This document shows positions 57,066 to 64,000 of a DNA stretch of 64,000 nucleotides, in pieces (the stretch's first letter is position 1; the number at the start of each line of letters is the position of its first letter). The notes under the pieces were generated by a model. That model saw nothing but the letters and a program-made list of their open reading frames with translations. It was not told where the DNA came from and did not search any database. The stretch comes from Fremontodendron californicum (Eukaryota > Streptophyta > Magnoliopsida > Malvales > Malvaceae), in contig JAULJL010000047.1 in NCBI GenBank assembly GCA_030761205.1, positions 4,336,543 through 4,400,542 on the forward strand, given 5' to 3'. Both the position numbers and the translations under genes were made by a program.

Positions 57066-59145
57066 CATTATCTAACATTTTGTTTGTTGTGTCTCAGTTA
57101 TAATAAATGGTTAGCAACCTCTGCAGGTAATATCTCCTAAATCCTACCTTTAAAATTTGACATTGGGGACAATGTCATATTTTAGTATGGGGTAAGGGAC
57201 ATATTTTGCTAATTTAAAAAAAAAAAAAATTTGTTGTGTTTTAAGCCATTTAGAAGTATTCATTCTGAACAAGGTCTGAGTAAGGGAGACTTGAGACATA
57301 CCTTGTCAGTTTGATTTCTTCTTTTCAAAAAAAAAAAAAAGTTTGTTGTGTTTTAAGCAATTTAGAAGTATTCATTCTGAACAAGGTCTGAGTAAGGGAG
57401 ACTTGAGACATACCTTGTCAGTTTGATTTTAATCTTTTTATGTTTACTTGTTAATTTTTCTTTAGTATTTTAGGATTATTTAGGTTGCATGAGTTTGTTT
57501 TGTTTTGTTTTGAGTCTAGTTGTTCCTATTCTTATGTTATTAGTTCTTTTCTCTTACACATGATTCTTTCATTTGGGTTAATAGACTTACATTGAGGACA
57601 ATGTAAGAATTAAGTGTGGGGGGAATGATTTAGGATTTCTTTTATTTTCGTCTACTATTTTTTTTTATGAGTCTTTATTATTATTATTTTTAGTGTGTTT
57701 TAGTTCTTTTTTAATACAATGATGAGATATGAATTGCATAGGTCTAAACTGGTTACTAGTGAGAAGATTTTCATGAGAATTAAGCTTGATACTAATTTTT
57801 ATGAGCCAATGTTAATATGATATGTTGATTGAGAAAGAAGCATGTTTAGACTTAAAACTGACTTGTATAATCATCATTGTGAGTTTTTGAGCCTAAAATG
57901 ATTGATGCATTATACAAATCAATCTAATTTCTTTCTTGAGTGCTCTTATGATTACATGATTCTCTAGAACTTGCTTTAAACCGTTTGAGACTATATTGAT
58001 ACATCTGACAACATGAATATGATAGAGGCATTAGGATTATAACCAGAGCCAAACAGCCATCCCTTATTGATGTTCCAAGAGAACACACCCTTAGTGAACC
58101 AGTTTGAGCCTACATTGAATAAGCTATCTCTTTGGTAACCATAACTTGTCCCTAACCTAAAGATACTTATATCTTTACCTTTGTTCCAAAGATGAATTAG
58201 CATGATTTGAGACCAGTTGCAAAGACAAGGGATATTTTTTTGGTTAGAAACAAGAAATAAGTGTGGGGGGAAAAGAAAAGAAAAGTCAAGAGAAAAAGAA
58301 ATGGAATACTGGAAAATACATTCTTATGTAAAAAATATATATATATGAATCATCTCTTGAATTTGTGGAAAAAGAAAAAGATGTTACAAAGTTGTTTAGA
58401 ATGAAGAAAAGGCCCAACATGAATATCCGGCCTAGGTGACTATGTACTTGTAAAGAGTTTTGAGAAGTTTCTTTGTATAATTTTTTTTATGTCTCTAAAC
58501 TTTATGAACTCTTTGGAACCTTTGTGATATCTTTATCCTTTTGTTATTCAACCACATTACAAACCCCTTGGCCCCATTACAACCTTGATTAAAGACCTCT
58601 TGATTTATGAAGTTGCATGATCTTTTAGTGGAGAATAGGTGGACAAGCAAGCATATGGTAGAAGTGTTTTCATGAGATTGATTGAGTGTAAACACTTTAC
58701 CACTACTTTAAAGAGTGAAAATCAAGAGAGTATCCCATGTGAGAAGTTGAGATTAAGTTTGAATATGCATTATTTTGATTGAAATATGTTATGTTAATAT
58801 TGGCTGAACTCAAACTATTTACATTCAAGCAAGATTTTTTGTGAATTTCTTTAAGCTATTGATTAGTTTTTAAGACTTGTCCAATGATTATCTCAAATTT
58901 ATATTGGAAGGATTAGTTATAATTATTATTTTTAGTTTTTCTTATGTTTTCAATGTTTGTGGGTATCGTCCTAGTAAACCCTCACGAGACTAAACTCGTC
59001 CACTAGGGACACCTAGGGGTTTAAAGGCTTGTGTCACATGCTAAGTGCCACCGTGATTTCCTACGAAAGTGGATTAGATTAGATTTTCTTATTTTATTTT
59101 ATTTGATTTTGCTCGAGGACTAGCAAAAAGCTAAGTGTGGGGGTG
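57066..59145 (+). other. D 3' spacer and polypurine tract
   Basis: C-type sequence with a hairpin (57158-57177) up to about 57429, then B-type spacer with a second hairpin (57587-57606), the GGATTAG-flanked insert (58910-59077), and the polypurine tract AAGTGTGGGGGTG at 59133-59145. No gene. Confidence 0.7.
57230..57429 (+). repeat. Tandem pair of 88-bp units separated by poly-A
   Basis: Units at about 57230-57318 and 57342-57429, nearly identical, with a 14-A run between them (57327-57340) and another A-run before the first. C1 has one unit (47108-47198), also flanked by A-runs. Confidence 0.75.
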
Positions 59146-60713
59146 TGATAACTCGTATAATTATATAGTTTTTAGTTATGTTTTATTATTGTTTTGTGTC
59201 AAATACGAGTTATTATTGTTTAGTCTAATTGTGTTTATGATCTTTTATATTTTTATGTAATTTGGTGTTTTTCACAAGTTTCTTTGAGTGATTTCAGATT
59301 ACTAGAATTAAGGGCAAATCCAGTTCAGTTCCAGTTCCGACACCTTTTGCCATATCAGCTATATCTGGAGTTTCGCTGAAGCAATAAGGCTGACATTTGT
59401 AGCCGTGCAAAGCTAAGAGGCATATCTATCTTTTTCATGTTTTAAACTTCTTGAAACGGAGTCGTTTTCCCTAGTGAAATCGACCATCAAGTTGGCTGAT
59501 GTGCAATGACGTCTGTGCTGACCTGTTTTCGTATTTTGCCCATATCTGCTTATCCACATCAGCAAATGAGCTGATTCCAACGGCTATGGATCCGTAACTG
59601 ATAGGGGAACCTTTTCCTAGAAGACCATGTGATCAGATCAGGCCTCCAACATTGACGAAATCGACCATCAAGTTGGCTGATCAAAATTGTCATACAATAT
59701 GACGAAAATTGTTAGAAAAATTCACCCACCTATTATACCTACCTTTGAAATTTGTAAAGCTTGTCTCTTGTCATTTAGCCCTGCAAAATGTGTATAAATA
59801 GAGGGCCTTGGATGATTGTAGAGGATCATATTGTACATAGGTAGGATATTAGCCATTTTAATAAAATTCTCTAAGTTTTCTTCTTCTTTCTTTTCTCTAG
59901 TTTTCTTTCTTTTCTCTAGTTTTCTTTTTCTTTAGAGAGAGCAAGAGGTTGGATAATTAATATTCTTCCTCTTCTTCTTTCTTTCTTTCTTTTATTTTCT
60001 TCTTAGATTTTCTTTAATTTTATGTTTATGTTTACAATGCCTATGCTAGGCTAAACTTCTATTTGGTTAAGGGTGATTTCAAAGCCCTAGACATGTTTTA
60101 TAATTGATTTTCAGATTCTATCTATCATTAATTTTCTATCAAAGTTGCTTATGTTCTTCTACAAGAATTGTTCATGATGTTGTCTTGATTTGTTTAGGTG
60201 TACAACTAGATAGATCTTGATAATTATCTATTGCTAGTTTAGGAGTCTTGATCCGTGTAATTGTCTTGATTTCCTATTCATAAGTGGCAATTTGTGATTA
60301 ATGATTATGGTCAAGTTTTCAATAATTGCAAAGTGGAACATAACCTAAGTTGAACAATCCGAGCTTATGTGTTTGTTGCTTAGATCAACCTATCTTTCTC
60401 ATCATAAAGCTGCCATTAAATTGAACTTAGAGAGCTTATTCTAGGTTGTTTGATGGTTAGAGATTAAATAGAGAGCTTGTTCTATTTAACAACAAACTAA
60501 GGAAAGATTGGGATAACAGAGCTTGTTGTTATCTACGGTTGTTAACTTTGATAGTTGATTAATGTTGATAGATATGAAATTGATTCTTAATGATGTCTAG
60601 TGGTGGAGAATGAAACCTTAACCATATTTTTCATATTTGATTCGTCTTACTTACTTGTTTTCTTACTTCTAGTTTGCTTATTTTTAAAAGTATATTTATT
60701 TTTATTGGCTGGT
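59146..60713 (+). repeat. 3' LTR of D, truncated by C2
   Basis: The same C-then-A chimera as the 5' LTR. It stops within the first leader near-palindrome (60707-60713), where C2 begins. Confidence 0.8.
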
Positions 60714-62197
60714 TGATAACTCGTATAATTATATAGTTTTTAGTTATGTTTTATTATTGTTTTGTGTCAAATACGAGTTATTATTGTTTAGTCTAATTGT
60801 GTTTATGATCTTTTATATTTTTATGTAATTTGGTGTTTTTCACAAGTTTCTTTGAGTGATTTCAGATTACTAGAATTAAGGGCAAATCCAGTTCAGTTCC
60901 AGTTCCGACACCTTTTGCCATATCAGCTATATCTCGAGTTTCACTGAAGCAATAAGGCTGAACTTTGTATCCCTGCAAAGCTAAGAGGCATATATATCTT
61001 TTTCATGTTTTACACTTCTTGAAACGGAGTCGTTTTCCCTAGCGAAATCGACCATCAAGTTGGCTGATGTGCAATGACGTCTGTTCTGCACCGTTTTGGT
61101 ATTTTGACCATATCTCCCGATCCACGTGCGTAAATGATCTGATTCCAACGGCTATGGATCCGTAACTGATAGGGGTATATTTTTCTAGAAGACCATTTTA
61201 TCAGATCGAGCCTCCAACATTGACAAAATCGACCATCAAGCTGGCTGATCAGAATTGTCATACAATATGACGAAAATTGTTAGAAAAATGCACCCACCTA
61301 TTATACCTACCTTTGAAATTTGTAAAGCTTGTCTCTTGTCATTTAGCCCTCCAAAATGTGTATAAATAGAGGGCCTTGGATGAGTATTGGGAAACATTGA
61401 TACATTGGTAGGATAGCCATTGTAATAAAATTCTCTAAGTTTTCTTTTTCTTTCCTTTCTCTAGTTTTCTTTTTCTTCTTACATTTCTTTTCATTTTATT
61501 CATATCTAGTATGTGTTTCTAATCATATTGTTGAGGTGATGAGGTGAAGCTCTTGGTAAATGCTAAGGTTAGTCTCTTAAACATGAGCTAAAATGAATCA
61601 TCATTTATAAGCACTAGCATAGATAATATTTTCTTTTGGTTTAAAATCATACTTGCAAAGTAGAGATCTTGATTCATTATTGACAATGAAAATGGCACAG
61701 TAAATGCTTGGTTTCATAACCTTGATTTGTTGTAGACATATACCTTGGCATAAGGAATGCTTGGACTCTTTTTATGAGTTTTGAGGACACCAAATGAACA
61801 TAATATCATATGCTATGGACGTTGGACAATTTGGACTGAATTGCTAAACCTTCCGATTGGAACCTCCCTTATGTGTGGATTTCAATTGTGTAATAAAACA
61901 AGATTAATCTTAGCATAACACCAAGAGTGGATTCTCTAACCTCAACATCCTTTCTTATTGTTTTTTATATCTTATTTAATTGCTTTTATGTTATTTTGTT
62001 TATTTTGTTCTCTAATATCTTGTTTACTTTCTTTGTTATTGATTCCCTAATATCTTGTTTATTTTCTTTTTCATATATATTTATAAACTTATACTTACTA
62101 GTACGCTTCCCTGTGGATTCGACCTCGGACACCCGAGAATTTATTACTTGAACATAACCTGCACTTGGGTTTACAACTCTTAATTGAGTCTCCATCA
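60714..62197 (+). repeat. 5' LTR of C2
   Basis: 1484 bp, as in C1, with scattered substitutions and some rearranged T-rich words near 61970-62080. TATA at 61361-61368. It has the same internal 23-bp direct repeat. Confidence 0.88.
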
Positions 62198-62203
62198 AGT
62201 TTT

Positions 62204-62221
62204 TGGCGCCGTTGCCGGGGA
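62204..62221 (+). other. Primer-binding site of C2, tRNA-Asp
   Basis: TGGCGCCGTTGCCGGGGA, no mismatches. Confidence 0.85.
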
Positions 62222-62265
62222 GGCAATACTAAGTATATAAGTTTATAAGTATATTTATTTTTATT

Positions 62266-62384
62266 GGCTGGTTATACCGCCTATATTTATTTTTATTGGC
62301 TGGTTATACCGCCTAATTTTCTATATATTTATATTTATATTGTATATTAACTTTGTTTTATTTTTATTGGCTGGTTATACCGCC
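62266..62384 (+). repeat. Three leader near-palindromes in C2
   Basis: GGCTGGTTATACCGCC at 62266-62281, 62298-62313 and 62369-62384. Confidence 0.75.
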
Positions 62385-62502
62385 TAATTTTGTATATTAA
62401 CTTTGTTTTATGCTTGTTTGGCGACGTGATTTTAGATCTCGTCGTTTAGTTAGATTTTATTGTGAAACTTTTTTAGGTAATCTTTCTAATACAACTTCTA
62501 AC

Positions 62503-64000
62503 ATGGCTGACAATGAAAGTGTTCATGCTGAAGATGAGAACAGACAAGTACGCACCATGCGTGACTACTTGCAACCAACTCGAAGCTCATCACCCTCTTG
62601 TTTTATTTTTCCTCTCAATGCAAACAACTTTCGTTTTAAACCAGGTATGATAGCTTTGCTTCCAAATTTCCATGGGTTAGAATCGGAAAGTGCTTACTCG
62701 TTTCTAAAAGACTTCGAAGATGTATGTGTCACCTTTAATGACCAACAATGTACAAATGAAATTGTCAAGCTAAAATTATTTCCTTTTTCTTTAAAAGATA
62801 AAGCAAAAATTTGGCTTCATAATTTAAAACCAAGGTCAATTGGCACATGGCAAGAATTACAAACTGAGTTTCTAAAGAAATTTTTCCCAGCACATAAAAC
62901 TACTGCTTTGAAAAGACAGATTCAAAATTTCAATCAAAATCAAAATGAAGCATTTTTTCAGTGCTGGGAGCGTTTTAAAGATTTGTTAAGTTCTTGTCCA
63001 CATCATGGTTTTGAAAAATGGCGTCTTATTAGTTTCTTTTATGAAAGTTTAACTCCCGAAACTAAACAATTTGTTGAAACAATGTGTAACGGTGAGTTTC
63101 TAGAAAAAGAACCTGAAGAAGCCTTTGACTACTTAGACCATTTGGCAGATAACTCTCAAGCCTGGCACACAGATAATTCCTCTGAAAGTTCCAATAGATC
63201 TAATGTTGTTTCTAACAGAGGAAAATATCATTTTAGTCAAGAAGATGAGATAAAAGCTAAAGTAGCTAATTTGGCTAGAAAGATTGAAGCCATGGAACTT
63301 AGAGAAGTAAAAGAAGTCAAAACGGTTAAAAATGAAGAAAGTTGTGGAATTTGTGAAATCATGGGACACCCCACTTCTGAATGTCCAAACATTCCCATTC
63401 TTAAAGAAGCGTTGCATGATCAAGTAAATTCCATAAACACATTTAAAAAGCCTTTTCCTTCTCCTTACTCTGAAACGTATAACCCTGAATGGAGAAATCA
63501 TCCCAACTTCAGTTGGCGGAATAATAATCATGTTCAGGTACCACAATCTCAAAAGCCGGGCAACACTTTTTCCTATCAACCTTCACGTATACAAACCTTG
63601 GAAGAAACATTGCAAGCATTCATGCAAACACAAGCAAATGTGAATAGCCGGACTTCACAGGACATCAATGAGATCAAAAACACCTTGTCCACATTGACAG
63701 CTTCATTACGCACTCAAGAAAAAGGTAAGTTTCCTGCTCAACCTCAGCCTAACCCTTCTACTCAATGTCTTGTTTCTTGCTCCAATAAAACTCAACAGGA
63801 AAATGCCAGTTCTATCACAACTCTTCGAAGTGGAAAGGCAATTGACAAAAAGATTCCATCAAAAGACCAAGATCCTCTTTCCCCTCCGAAAAGTAATGGT
63901 AAGGATGATGGTAAGTCTGAACTTCTTGAAAATTTGGACAAAGAAAAAGGTATGCATCCTGCTCCTTTTCCTCAAAGGTTGCAAACAATAAAGAATTTGA
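62503..64000 (+). CDS. Gag-Pol of C2, partial at the window end
   Basis: The frame from the ATG in AACATGGCT stays in register with C1 gag for about 499 codons and reaches the window end without a stop that I could see. It includes the gag domain and the CCHC knuckle (CGIC-x4-H-x4-C near 63350-63390). Differences from C1 are single substitutions. The leader donor-like site reads TAG-GTAATC here (near 62475). Whether pol is intact cannot be judged. Confidence 0.8.
   Translation, partial: MADNESVHAEDENRQVRTMRDYLQPTRSSSPSCFIFPLNANNFRFKPGMIALLPNFHGLESESAYSFLKDFEDVCVTFNDQQCTNEIVKLKLFPFSLKDKAKIWLHNLKPRSIGTWQELQTEFLKKFFPAHKTTALKRQIQNFNQNQNEAFFQCWERFKDLLSSCPHHGFEKWRLISFFYESLTPETKQFVETMCNGEFLEKEPEEAFDYLDHLADNSQAWHTDNSSESSNRSNVVSNRGKYHFSQEDEIKAKVANLARKIEAMELREVKEVKTVKNEESCGICEIMGHPTSECPNIPILKEALHDQVNSINTFKKPFPSPYSETYNPEWRNHPNFSWRNNNHVQVPQSQKPGNTFSYQPSRIQTLEETLQAFMQTQANVNSRTSQDINEIKNTLSTLTASLRTQEKGKFPAQPQPNPSTQCLVSCSNKTQQENASSITTLRSGKAIDKKIPSKDQDPLSPPKSNGKDDGKSELLENLDKEKGMHPAPFPQRLQTIKNL

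Larger units (their letters stand above)
52018..60713 (+). mobile_element. Mosaic non-autonomous element D carrying ORF2 and LOG
   Basis: 5' LTR (52018-53914), tRNA-Asp primer-binding site, short gag frame like B1, a C1-like cargo block (about 55325-57429), B-like spacer, polypurine tract (59133-59145) and a 3' LTR cut at 60713 by C2. There is no protease, reverse transcriptase or integrase. The block starts within the last codons of C-type pol (ending DPCFENN, 55330-55365), so the cargo came from a C-like element together with a pol stub. Confidence 0.82.
60714..64000 (+). mobile_element. Second family C element, C2, running off the window
   Basis: 5' LTR, primer-binding site, leader and the start of gag-pol. 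Inserted into the D 3' LTR; the 5 bases before it are CTGGT. Whether it carries ORF2 and LOG cannot be seen here. Confidence 0.85.

Overview
The window is plant nuclear DNA, from a eudicot judging by element families and gene fragments; I cannot name the species. I see no ordinary intact host gene. Almost all of it is nested LTR retrotransposons, mostly Ty3/gypsy of the Athila type, recognised by a tRNA-Asp primer-binding site, an FMDD reverse transcriptase and a DD35E integrase. There are also remnants of a Tat/Ogre element, a Ty1/copia element and a Helitron. Family names A, B, C and D are mine, based on LTR sequence.

Layout. 1-14541 is a decayed Tat/Ogre element on the minus strand; its LTR carries a piece of a sterol C-24 methyltransferase gene, and an Athila-like element A1 (3563-12444) sits inside it. 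14542-17414 is probable Helitron sequence. 17415-20535 holds an LTR fragment, a copia 3' end and an old family A LTR. 20536-50541 is a minus-strand family A element with two successive internal regions (A2 and A3). It is broken by the small element B1 (22525-28533) and by element C1 (38214-50181). Next come a B-type LTR (50542-52001), mosaic element D (52018-60713) inserted in that LTR's primer-binding site, and element C2 (60714 to the window end) inserted in D's 3' LTR.

The most notable system is C1. It has two 1484-bp LTRs in which I could see no difference, a 5-bp target duplication (GAAGG), and an uninterrupted gag-pol frame. In the position where other Athila elements carry an env-like gene it has two extra intact genes. 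One encodes a 178-residue basic, cysteine-rich protein resembling the nucleic-acid-binding proteins of some plant RNA viruses. The other is an intronless 215-residue LOG-type (cytokinin-activating phosphoribohydrolase) protein. Both are preceded by splice-acceptor-like sequences. The same pair, still open, is carried by D, which lacks reverse transcriptase and integrase and whose LTR and internal region are stitched from families A, B and C.

Working model (inference): C1 or relatives supply reverse transcriptase and integrase for A, B and D, which share its primer-binding site, polypurine tract and 3' hairpin. The two-gene cargo may help the element by acting on host RNA silencing and on cytokinin-driven cell division. 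Nothing in the sequence proves expression or function.
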